From Planctomycetaceae bacterium (lineage in GTDB: Bacteria; Planctomycetota; Planctomycetia; Pirellulales; Pirellulaceae): a stretch of DNA of 64,000 bases. The stretch covers positions 186,001 through 250,000 of the forward strand of contig JAIYDN010000012.1 in assembly GCA_027487485.1 (NCBI GenBank). Direction: 5' to 3'. Both the position numbers and the translations under genes were made by a program. The notes below the pieces were generated by a model. That model made no database searches. It saw only the letters and a list, made by a program, of their open reading frames with translations, and was not told the DNA's origin. This document shows positions 54,258-61,514 of this stretch, piece after piece. Position 1 is the stretch's first letter. Each line of letters starts with the position of its first letter.

Positions 54258-55073
54258 GTGATACAAACTATGCAGCGATGCTTTAACTCGATTTGTTTGT
54301 TTCTGTTTTGCTCATTTGCTCTGCCAGCGGTAGGACAGGAGCTTAACCCGACAATTTCGGTCATCGGTGAGGCTTCGGTGTCGATCGCTGCTGATGAAAT
54401 TGCGATATATGCTTCGATCGAATCGCTCGCAAAGACAGCTTCCCAAGCGTGCAAAGACAACCAAGAAAAGTCACGAAAGCTGGTCGATTTCCTCAAGAAA
54501 ATGGAGATCAACGAGCAACACATTGATGCTGACCTTTTGTCAATCAGCTCGATTGCGCCGCAAGACTCATTTAGCAGCAAGAAGGGAAGTTACCAGGCTA
54601 ACAGTAGCCAGGATCCGTTTGAAAACAGTACAGAATTCGAAGATGCTGGTTTAGATTCCCATCGAAGTATCATCGGCTATCGGGCTTTTCGCTCCTTTGC
54701 GATCTTGGTAAAGGATTTCGATAAATTCGAAGAGATCTATCAGGGGATCGTTGAGCAAGGTATCAATCGAGTAGATCGTGTTGAACACAGATCGTCGAGG
54801 GAGTCACAGCATCGTGAAGAACTTCGAATTCTAGCGATCCGAAATGCCAAAAATAAAGCTTCTGCAATGGCAAATGAACTTGGAGCAGAACTGCATTCGA
54901 TCAAGTCGATTTCAAATGAATCAAATCATTCTAGACGCCGGGATTCACGAGGCGGGTATGGCATAGATGATCCTTTCGCCTCGGACGAAGGATCCAACAA
55001 TGCAGGAAAGATCCGATTGGATTCAAGCGTTAGCGTGGTATTTTCGCTTCGAGATACCGAGTTGAAGAAGTAG
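54258..55073 (+). CDS. Cassette 21: SIMPL (DUF541) domain protein
   Basis: 271 residues with a signal peptide (SICLFLFCSFALPAVGQ). The SIMPL hallmarks are present: ISVIGEASVSIAADEIAIYASIES near the start, YRAFRSFAILVKDFDKFEEI in the middle and RILAIRNAKNKASAMANELGAELHSI near the end. SIMPL proteins are periplasmic, of unclear role, related to stress response in some bacteria. A 15-residue Ser/Asp-rich insertion lies in the middle. GTG 54258 has GGCGGA upstream; ATG 54270 is also possible. Confidence 0.88.
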   Translation: MIQTMQRCFNSICLFLFCSFALPAVGQELNPTISVIGEASVSIAADEIAIYASIESLAKTASQACKDNQEKSRKLVDFLKKMEINEQHIDADLLSISSIAPQDSFSSKKGSYQANSSQDPFENSTEFEDAGLDSHRSIIGYRAFRSFAILVKDFDKFEEIYQGIVEQGINRVDRVEHRSSRESQHREELRILAIRNAKNKASAMANELGAELHSIKSISNESNHSRRRDSRGGYGIDDPFASDEGSNNAGKIRLDSSVSVVFSLRDTELKK

Positions 55074-55108
55074 CATCTATAACACCATCGCCAAGACGAC
55101 CCAAACAC

Positions 55109-55200
55109 GGCGAACAAAACCATGCACCGAAACATCCGATCGGGTGTTTTTGACTTTCCAATCTTCACTTGCGGATGCTCGGTGATGGTTGGAGTTCGTC
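55109..55200 (+). other. attC 21
   Basis: R'' GGCGAAC, R' GTTCGTC; near twin of attC 15. Confidence 0.88.
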
Positions 55201-55225
55201 GAACCCAGTACCCAAGACTAAAGCG

Positions 55226-55615
55226 ATGAATACTTCTTGGCTCTTTAGACCGCAAATCGAAACGTCGATAAGCGAGTCCGATCGCTGGTACGTACAATTG
55301 GATGGCCGTCCGGTTGCCATCATTGAAAATCCGACCGACGCTGACATGTTCTGGTTTACATGGGATGTGGTGCCAATGGGTGAGATACCAATACCAGCAG
55401 ACTTGTGGGACTACTCAACTGATTCCCGCCGCTCATTCCGCCACTTTGAAACTAACGAACTCGATTCTGGAGCGTTCCCTGGAGGCAAAGGCATGCTAGA
55501 ATCTGGTAGAGTTCTGATACGTGGTCCACTGCGAAACCGAGGGCGACTACTCGACGAACACTATCGCGCACCAAAGTCGCGGATTCGGCGTTTGCTTCAA
55601 TGGATCGTTTCCTAA
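55226..55615 (+). CDS. Cassette 22: unknown protein reading into attC
   Basis: 129 residues, soluble with aromatic beta-strand character (YVQLDGRPVAIIENPTDADMFWFTWDV). Its last 20 codons lie in attC 22, so its C-terminus is set by the recombination site. No family recognised. Confidence 0.65.
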   Translation: MNTSWLFRPQIETSISESDRWYVQLDGRPVAIIENPTDADMFWFTWDVVPMGEIPIPADLWDYSTDSRRSFRHFETNELDSGAFPGGKGMLESGRVLIRGPLRNRGRLLDEHYRAPKSRIRRLLQWIVS

Positions 55616-55644
55616 CCGCGACTCGGTGACGATGGTCGTAATCG
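55553..55644 (+). other. attC 22 (degenerate core)
   Basis: R'' GACGAAC is normal; the R' position reads GTAATCG where others have GTT. Arms AAGTCGCGG and CCGCGACTCGGTG still pair. The A in place of the second T should reduce recombination. Confidence 0.75.
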
Positions 55645-55682
55645 CATCATCAGACTTACAGCCCGAATGCGTCCAGCGTTAA

Positions 55683-55997
55683 ATGGATCGCGATGACATG
55701 CCATCACCCCGAAAGAAGAAACTAGTCGTTTACAACGGATGGAGTATTGGGTTCCGACGCAATATTCACATGTATTGCCATTCGCTTACCGCATCAAAGT
55801 ACAACCTAGATCTGCAAATCCCGTGCGAAGACACTCCGGATGGGTACGTCGGCATTTGGACGTATGATCTCGAGATTTCCGAATCCGAGTACGTTGAAGT
55901 ACTCGTTGCGCTTCGTGCGTGGGCAAAGACAATTCAAACAGAATATCGATTATACTTGACTCGCGACGAGTACGAGTCTGGTCCCAACGGAATGTGA
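55683..55997 (+). CDS. Cassette 23: small unknown protein
   Basis: 104 residues, soluble, with basic N-terminus (RKKKLVVYNGWSIGFRR) and a helical C-terminus. No family recognised. Confidence 0.6.
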   Translation: MDRDDMPSPRKKKLVVYNGWSIGFRRNIHMYCHSLTASKYNLDLQIPCEDTPDGYVGIWTYDLEISESEYVEVLVALRAWAKTIQTEYRLYLTRDEYESGPNGM

Positions 55998-56012
55998 CTC
56001 AGACGAAAAGTC

Positions 56013-56106
56013 GCGATAAAAATGCCGTGCACACGGAGCCGCCGATCGCGCGGCTTGCCAATGGAGAACTTTCTTCCGGCGACCGCGGTGATGGTTGACG
56101 TTACAC
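56013..56106 (+). other. attC 23 (degenerate R'')
   Basis: R' is a normal GTTACAC, but R'' reads CGATAAA, with AAC changed to AAA. Arms GGAGCCGCCG and CCGGCGACCGCGG pair. Confidence 0.75.
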
Positions 56107-56134
56107 CTTAGGACGCCGTTTACAGAGCTCTACC

Positions 56135-56830
56135 GTGCGAACCTCACAACGCTACTTATTGATCGTGCTCGCATGGTGCATAGTAATATCTGCGTTGATC
56201 GGAATTTGTGTACTTGCATTTGGGCAAAAATCGTGGTTTGGAGCTCAGGGAATTCTCACCACTTGTGTCCTTGGGATTGCAACGCTTTGCTGTCTAGCTT
56301 GTGAACAAGCTCGAGTCCCAAATCGACTTAACATTCTTTCCCTCATTGGAATCATTCTTATTGGTTTTTCGACTATCGGGCTTCTAATTGGAATATGGTC
56401 ACAGATCCCAGTTTTTCGCTACTGGTCAATAACTGCATCGCTTGCATGTTTTGCGGTCGCAACCTCACATGTGTGTTTGCTTTCAATTGCACGTTTGCCG
56501 ATTAAATTCCGATGGCTGCCTGCGATTGCCTACACATTGGTTTATGGGTTGGCAGCAATGCTTGCGTGTCTCGCTTGGTTGATGCTGGACGATGCGCTGT
56601 ACACTGTCATGGGACTCCTGGCCATCTTGAACGCTGCTGTTTCATTGATGATACTGTTGCTTCATCGCCTAAATATGCTGAAAGTAAAGACCGTCGACAC
56701 CGTTGATTGCAACGCTGGAACTAGTCTGGCTGATATTGATCGAGAGATTGAGTTGCTCGAGAAGAGATTGGATGGTTTGCGAGTGCTACGAGTCAGCGTA
56801 CTCGGAGTCGCCCAAAGAACGCCTGACTGA
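56135..56830 (+). CDS. Cassette 24: polytopic membrane protein
   Basis: 231 residues with about six hydrophobic helices (LIVLAWCIVISALIGICVL, ILTTCVLGIATLCCLAC, LIGIILIGFSTIGLLIGIW, ITASLACFAVATSHVCLL, IAYTLVYGLAAMLACLAWLM, VMGLLAILNAAVSLMILLL) and a coiled C-terminus (LADIDREIELLEKRLDGLR). GTG 56135 is the start. Family not recognised. It stands directly before the split attC. Confidence 0.7.
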   Translation: MRTSQRYLLIVLAWCIVISALIGICVLAFGQKSWFGAQGILTTCVLGIATLCCLACEQARVPNRLNILSLIGIILIGFSTIGLLIGIWSQIPVFRYWSITASLACFAVATSHVCLLSIARLPIKFRWLPAIAYTLVYGLAAMLACLAWLMLDDALYTVMGLLAILNAAVSLMILLLHRLNMLKVKTVDTVDCNAGTSLADIDREIELLEKRLDGLRVLRVSVLGVAQRTPD

Positions 56831-56831
56831 G

Positions 56832-57409
56832 GTGTAACAAAATGTTGCACGTGCGCATTGGAAATGGTTTGGAGACAAGTGGTAGTGACTCCCGCCTAAG
56901 TAGCTCGAACTCAGAGGCCCGTTCGTGTTACACGCTATGTTTTCAAGGCAATCAGTGAGATCCCATCGTTCTTTAGCTTTGGGTTGTCGAGGCTAGAGTA
57001 TTAGAAACCAATCGCGAAAGGAGAGGCGATCAGACGACGATGGGAAGTTGGAAGGCTGCATAGTACCGATGAAACCGGGTAACTCTGGTGGAGGGAAGGC
57101 GGCCGAGCGATGGAGGCAATTGGACCGAACATCCCCTGGACTCTGAGTCAGGAACATGGATGGTAAATTGTTCCAGTTGCAGAACGACTTGGATCGAATG
57201 TTTTCAAGAAGGGATGGCCATCGTGGGGAGCCGGATGCGTTAACTGCGCACGTCCGGTTCTAGGAGGGGGCGAGGCTCAATCGACCAAGCCCAAGCTTTA
57301 TGCTAAGCTTGGAAGAAGGAGTTCGCTCTACTCGCCCCAAGTCGCGGTTCGGGTGCTTTGACTTTTAGAGACGTTACTTGTCGCGACTGGGTGACGATAG
57401 TCGTTATCC
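56832..57409 (+). other. attC 24, split by a group II intron relic
   Basis: The left part GTGTAACAAAATGTTGCAC (56832-56850) and the right part from about 57337 (CCAAGTCGCGG onward) to the R' core GTTATCC (57403-57409) join into a normal site of about 92 bases, with stem TGCACCCAAGTCGCG/CGCGACTGGGTG, like attC 7. Confidence 0.8.
56851..57336 (+). mobile_element. Group II intron relic without reverse transcriptase gene
   Basis: About 486 bases inserted in attC 24. It starts with GTGCGC, like the GTGYG 5' end of group II introns. Segments typical of domain I occur (CTTTAGCTTTGGGTTGTCGAGG, CGCGAAAGGAGAGGCGA-type and TGAAACCGGGTAACTC), and domain V is at 57228-57260: GAGCCGGATGCG ... CGCACGTCCGGTTC, with the AGC triad and the bulge. 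At 57069 an ATG begins MKPGNSGGGK, the N-terminus found in reverse transcriptases of one intron group, but the frame stops after 25 codons. The RT gene is deleted. The domain V tetraloop is altered (TTAAC in place of GAAA), so self-splicing is doubtful. The 3' end is uncertain within 57331-57336. Confidence 0.7.
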
Positions 57410-57440
57410 GCTGACCCCACCTTGAATGGAGATTCGTTAC

Positions 57441-57854
57441 ATGAGACCTTGGGCGAAACGAATGCTCGTTGCAATTGGCGTGCTGTTCGTCGTCGGTCTC
57501 GTGATCGCCGGATGGGCAGCGACAAAAGTTGTTGCTTGGGCTCGCGATCTGCCTAACCGTGTGGTGGTTGACGGTGATGCAATTGCAAACTCGTTCGGAC
57601 AAGCTGTCATTGAATCGTATCATCTTGCTCTCCGCGACGGCGACACAACTACTCAACTGCAAGTTCTCAACGATCAATTCGCACCGCTAATCCGCCAGCA
57701 CGATGAAGGGGCAGCGTGGATACAGAAGGAGTACGGTGACGACATCAACGCACTAGCTGATTCAGACGACCCTGCGGTATCTGCCGCAGCTTCTAGTATA
57801 ATCGGGTTACTTGATGCCAAGCCCCGACCTTTGCAAACCCCGAACGGCGGATAA
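57441..57854 (+). CDS. Cassette 25: membrane-anchored protein
   Basis: 137 residues. One N-terminal helix (MLVAIGVLFVVGLVIAGWAA), then a soluble helical domain (FGQAVIESYHLALRDGDTTTQLQVLNDQF). ATG 57441 was chosen over 57426. TAA stop overlaps R''. Family not recognised. Confidence 0.65.
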   Translation: MRPWAKRMLVAIGVLFVVGLVIAGWAATKVVAWARDLPNRVVVDGDAIANSFGQAVIESYHLALRDGDTTTQLQVLNDQFAPLIRQHDEGAAWIQKEYGDDINALADSDDPAVSAAASSIIGLLDAKPRPLQTPNGG

Positions 57855-57939
57855 CCATGCGGTGAACGGGAGCCGCCGGTGACGCGGGATCTGAAATCAA
57901 AGTCTTTTGGCGGCGGCCCCGTTACCGCTGCCGTTCCAA
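57849..57939 (+). other. attC 25
   Basis: R'' GGATAAC, R' GTTCCAA. Long arms ATGCGGTGAACGGGAGCCGCC and GGCGGCGGCCCCGTTACCGCT pair. Confidence 0.87.
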
Positions 57940-57951
57940 CCAGGATTCTTC

Positions 57952-58377
57952 ATGCAAATGCTCAACAACAAACTACTGTTGACACTAATTGGGTTGGTCC
58001 TGGTGTTCGGGTGCACGCCACGTAAACCACAACCTATGACGGACCGTTCGATCGAGCTCATGTCAGGATCACGATATGCATTTGCACGAATCGACTATTA
58101 CGGCCAAAAACGCAAACAACTGGAATTGCAACCTGAAGAGTATGAAACAATGCGATCCCTTTTCCGTGCATTGGCTCCGATACGAGAATCTAGAGCGGGT
58201 AAAATTGTAGATCCCGATTACACTCTTTCATATCAAGGCGGAATGGATCCAACGCAGGTGGATGTAAAAATTGTCGACAACAAACTTGAATATGGAGTCC
58301 GCAATTTTGTGTATAGTGGCGGCAATGCCGTCGATTTCCGAAAGCACCTTCCGCCAGCTCCGGATACCGAGGAATAA
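57952..58377 (+). CDS. Cassette 26: lipoprotein
   Basis: 141 residues. Signal peptide with lipobox (LIGLVLVFGC), then a soluble domain with basic and Tyr-rich parts. ATG 57952 (or 57958) follows attC 25. TAA stop lies in an R''-like sequence. Family not recognised. It is the last cassette gene. Confidence 0.7.
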   Translation: MQMLNNKLLLTLIGLVLVFGCTPRKPQPMTDRSIELMSGSRYAFARIDYYGQKRKQLELQPEEYETMRSLFRALAPIRESRAGKIVDPDYTLSYQGGMDPTQVDVKIVDNKLEYGVRNFVYSGGNAVDFRKHLPPAPDTEE

Positions 58378-58389
58378 CTGCCGTTCGTG
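58372..58389 (+). other. Collapsed attC 26 remnant
   Basis: GAATAAC, then TGCC, then GTTCGTG: the R'' and R' ends of an attC with the middle about 70 bases gone. Tentative; it marks the right end of the array. Confidence 0.45.
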
Positions 58390-58424
58390 GGTGGCACCGT
58401 TTTTCTTGGGCAGGTGCGTTTCTC

Positions 58425-59528
58425 TCAGGATGGCTTTTGTCTTCTTTGAGTGAATGACAGGCCTAGAATCAAGATGAGTTCGCAGGCCAGGCCGACCACT
58501 CGGAAGACTACGGCGGCCGCGAGTGCGATCGGCTGAGATACCAGGCTGGTCAGAAGCCAAGTGATTACCAGTTCGCGAACAATCGCCCCGCCCGGGATCA
58601 TGGACGCGAAGCCGACGACGGCCCCCAGAAGAGCCGCAGCGGTGCAAACGGTCCAGGCTTGGACGGACCACAAACTTCCGTCGGGCTGGAGACCAATCAG
58701 CACTAGCCAAGATGCAGTGCCATGCAAGCACCAACCCAGTGCCATCCACAAGCAATTTCGAAGCATGAGCTTCCATGTGAAAGCTTCGCTCACTCCTTTG
58801 GGCATTCGTCCAATTCGACTCTTGGCAAGGACCCCAAGAACCCAGCGAAAGGTATGTGGCACTAAAAAAAGGAAAGCGCACGGAATACAGAGGATTGCAT
58901 TCCACAGCATCCAATCAGGAGGCCGAGGCGATTGACACAAAAGTAGAGCACAACCCAAAACCGCGCCCGTAGAAACACTGGTCAACGTTTCGACAAAAAT
59001 GCTAACTATCGTCGGCTTGACTTCGACCCCGATTTCGCGAAGCCTGCTGACCCGCAAGACGAAGACCATCGCCTTACCGGGTATGTACTTTCCTAAATGA
59101 CCCAAGAAGTAAGCTTGCATCCCTGTCCAGAAAGGGACCTTTTGTTGAAAGGCATCAAGCGTCTGCAACCATGCCTGGCTGGCAGGCAACATGCCCACCA
59201 AATAAACCGCCCCCCCAAAAACAATCCAGGACAAGGCCATCTTGGAAATGTCCAATTGATCGCGATGCATCTGCAGATCCAAGTAGGCACGTCGAAGCGT
59301 CAGCCCCAAAAACAGCAAAACAACGAGGATTATCGCCCATTTGGCGACTCGCTTGAGAGCGCTCTTTGGGGTGGCGTTTGCAGAAGGTTGCTTCACGAAA
59401 CTCGCATTTGGGTCAATAGAACTAGGGGGGTGAGGTAGAGAATACGCTGAATCTGCTATAAAATCGCAAGGGAAATCCTGGCAGACTCCATGTGTTTGTC
59501 TAGCCCTGATTGTCGGTTCAGGAGACAT
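58425..59528 (-). CDS. Flippase-like integral membrane protein (UPF0104/LPG synthase TM family)
   Basis: 367 residues by the longest frame. Eight or more TM helices; the motifs VYLVGMLPASQAWLQTLD, GHLGKYIPGKAMVFVLRV and VGFASMIPGGAIVRELVIT are typical of the AglD/MprF-N-terminal family (lysylphosphatidylglycerol synthase TM region). Such proteins are thought to flip lipids or act beside glycosyltransferases. The true start may be GTG 59396; the first 44 residues do not look like coding and no ribosome-binding site decides it. First conserved gene right of the integron. Confidence 0.88.
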   Translation of the reverse strand: MSPEPTIRARQTHGVCQDFPCDFIADSAYSLPHPPSSIDPNASFVKQPSANATPKSALKRVAKWAIILVVLLFLGLTLRRAYLDLQMHRDQLDISKMALSWIVFGGAVYLVGMLPASQAWLQTLDAFQQKVPFWTGMQAYFLGHLGKYIPGKAMVFVLRVSRLREIGVEVKPTIVSIFVETLTSVSTGAVLGCALLLCQSPRPPDWMLWNAILCIPCAFLFLVPHTFRWVLGVLAKSRIGRMPKGVSEAFTWKLMLRNCLWMALGWCLHGTASWLVLIGLQPDGSLWSVQAWTVCTAAALLGAVVGFASMIPGGAIVRELVITWLLTSLVSQPIALAAAVVFRVVGLACELILILGLSFTQRRQKPS

Positions 59529-59568
59529 CCGATTTCTTTTCGCAATTACTTATCTCGGAAGCATTGCC

Positions 59569-61506
59569 ATGATGGCTCGATACATTTCTTTTGCGGTTCT
59601 GCTGGCGATCATCGTTGTGATCGGGGCTTTGTTCTACAAAGTCATGATCGGCTTTTTTGTGCCCGTCTTCTTAGCAGCCGTTCTGGTGGTCGTTTTTCGA
59701 CCGCTGCACCGATGGGTTTGTGCGAAAGTCGGCGATCGGGAGCATATCGCTGCCGGCGTCACGACAACATTGATTGTGCTGATCGTGCTCATCCCAGCCG
59801 CTCTCGTTCTGTCCATGGCAGCGGTCCAAGGCGCTAGCTTATTCCAGAATTTCAATCTAAGCCTCAAACTAGGGCTCGAAAAACTTCGTTCCAACAGTTT
59901 GCTCAATCTTGAGTTTCCGTATGCAAAGCAAGTGCAGGACATCCAAGCCAACCTGGACGATGTCCAAAAACAGTTGTCTAGCCAAACCTACCAGGAGCTT
60001 ACTAACAAGAAAGGACGTCTACAAAGCGATTTTGAGAAGATTCGAATCGCGCTCGATGACTTAGAGCCATTGCTCATTACATCGTCACGCAACGATCTGT
60101 TAAAGTCCATTTCAAAGTCCCGTTCGAAATCGAAAGAGAGTGCTCCAGCGGAACGGTTTGATGCTCAGCTGGAGCTTTATTTCAGCCAGGCTCGCGACGA
60201 TCTTGAAGAACTGATTCTGATCCAAGCCATCCAAACCGACGACGAATTTAAATCCACTCTGGAGCTGTTTAAGTCAGACGCTCCACGCTCAAGCCAAGCA
60301 TGGAATGAGAAGGCGACCGCTGAGGAATTGGCTGCGTACTCGAAAAAACGCGAGCAATACGAATCCGATCGGCAAGCATTGTGGGCCAAGCTATCCCCCA
60401 GTGAAAAGGTCCAAACCGAGAGCGCGCGTTCTAAACTGCTTTTGGACGGGTTGGATTGGCATCGAGCCATGGAGGCAATGAAGCTGCCGCTGACGAGCCT
60501 TTCCTCGTCAAACAGCGAGACAGACGCAGAAGGCCCCAACATAGCTCAGCTCCAACGTTCTGTTCTTGAGCTTTCCGAGCAATGGCGCAAAACCCGCGAA
60601 ACAATCTCGGGCGGACCCTGGCTTGTGGTTCTGAAGGATCTAGCAAATCCATCGGAAAAGGACTTGGAAGACTTGAACATGAACTTCTTGAATTACGTCC
60701 GGCCTCGCTTGCTGACATTCACCACCGACTCGGCTGTTTTCCTGCTTCGGTTTGCAATAGCTAGTTCGATCTTGCTTCTCTCGCTTTACTTCTTTTTGTA
60801 CGATGGACCAGGCATTGTTCGAACGCTGATGGAACTGAGTCCATTGGACGATCGTTATGAGCTCGAGCTGCTAGCGGAATTCGATCGGATCTCACGTGCT
60901 ATCGTTTTGGCGACCGTTCTGTCGGCGTTGCTTCAGGGATTGGTAGCTGGAATTGGATATTACTTTGCCGGAATGCCATCGTTGGTTTTGCTGACGGCTC
61001 TGACGGCGACCTGTGCATTAATCCCGTTTGTTGGACCTGCCATCATCTGGGCACCTGTTTGCATTTACTTGGCGGTGTACGAAGAAAATTTGATGGCGGC
61101 TGGCCTTCTGGCTCTATGGGGCATGCTGGTCGTCGGAACGGTAGACAATCTGGTGAAAGTTTTTGTGCTGCACGGCCAAAGCCAGCTGCATCCCTTGTTG
61201 GCGTTGCTGAGTGTCCTTGGCGGAATTCAGTCCCTTGGTCCCATCGGCATTTTGGTAGGACCCATGGTGGTGGTGCTGCTTCAAACGCTGCTTGGTATTC
61301 TCAGAACCGAATTAACTAGCTTCCGCAGGTCCGAGGACAAGTCGGAGCCGGAGCCCAACTTGCTGAACGATCCAAAATCGCTCAGCGGGCTCATTCGCAA
61401 GGTCAAAGGCTCGATTTCAAAATCGGATTCAGCACAGCCTGACGCAGTCGGCGACGACAGCAACGGCTCCATCGAATCCATGACAGCACCTGCGCCGCAG
61501 CCATAA
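59569..61506 (+). CDS. AI-2E/PerM family transporter with a large insertion
   Basis: 645 residues; the family usually has about 350. N-terminal TMs (AVLLAIIVVIGALFYKVMIGFFVPVFLAAVLVVVFRPL) and the C-terminal bundle (LQGLVAGIGYYFAGMPSLVLLTALTATCALIPFVGPAIIW) are those of the AI-2E exporter-like family. Between them, residues about 100-390 contain a long helical coiled-coil-rich domain with charged repeats. It could be a ligand or regulatory domain. Exported substrate unknown. Confidence 0.9.
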   Translation: MMARYISFAVLLAIIVVIGALFYKVMIGFFVPVFLAAVLVVVFRPLHRWVCAKVGDREHIAAGVTTTLIVLIVLIPAALVLSMAAVQGASLFQNFNLSLKLGLEKLRSNSLLNLEFPYAKQVQDIQANLDDVQKQLSSQTYQELTNKKGRLQSDFEKIRIALDDLEPLLITSSRNDLLKSISKSRSKSKESAPAERFDAQLELYFSQARDDLEELILIQAIQTDDEFKSTLELFKSDAPRSSQAWNEKATAEELAAYSKKREQYESDRQALWAKLSPSEKVQTESARSKLLLDGLDWHRAMEAMKLPLTSLSSSNSETDAEGPNIAQLQRSVLELSEQWRKTRETISGGPWLVVLKDLANPSEKDLEDLNMNFLNYVRPRLLTFTTDSAVFLLRFAIASSILLLSLYFFLYDGPGIVRTLMELSPLDDRYELELLAEFDRISRAIVLATVLSALLQGLVAGIGYYFAGMPSLVLLTALTATCALIPFVGPAIIWAPVCIYLAVYEENLMAAGLLALWGMLVVGTVDNLVKVFVLHGQSQLHPLLALLSVLGGIQSLGPIGILVGPMVVVLLQTLLGILRTELTSFRRSEDKSEPEPNLLNDPKSLSGLIRKVKGSISKSDSAQPDAVGDDSNGSIESMTAPAPQP

Positions 61507-61514
61507 GCATAGGA

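Noticed and set aside
41957-58389. Regular repeats that could be taken for a CRISPR array
   Set aside because: The units are about 90 bases, imperfect, hairpin-forming, and separated by 300-1000 bases with genes. CRISPR repeats are 23-50 bases, identical and separated by short spacers; no cas genes are present.
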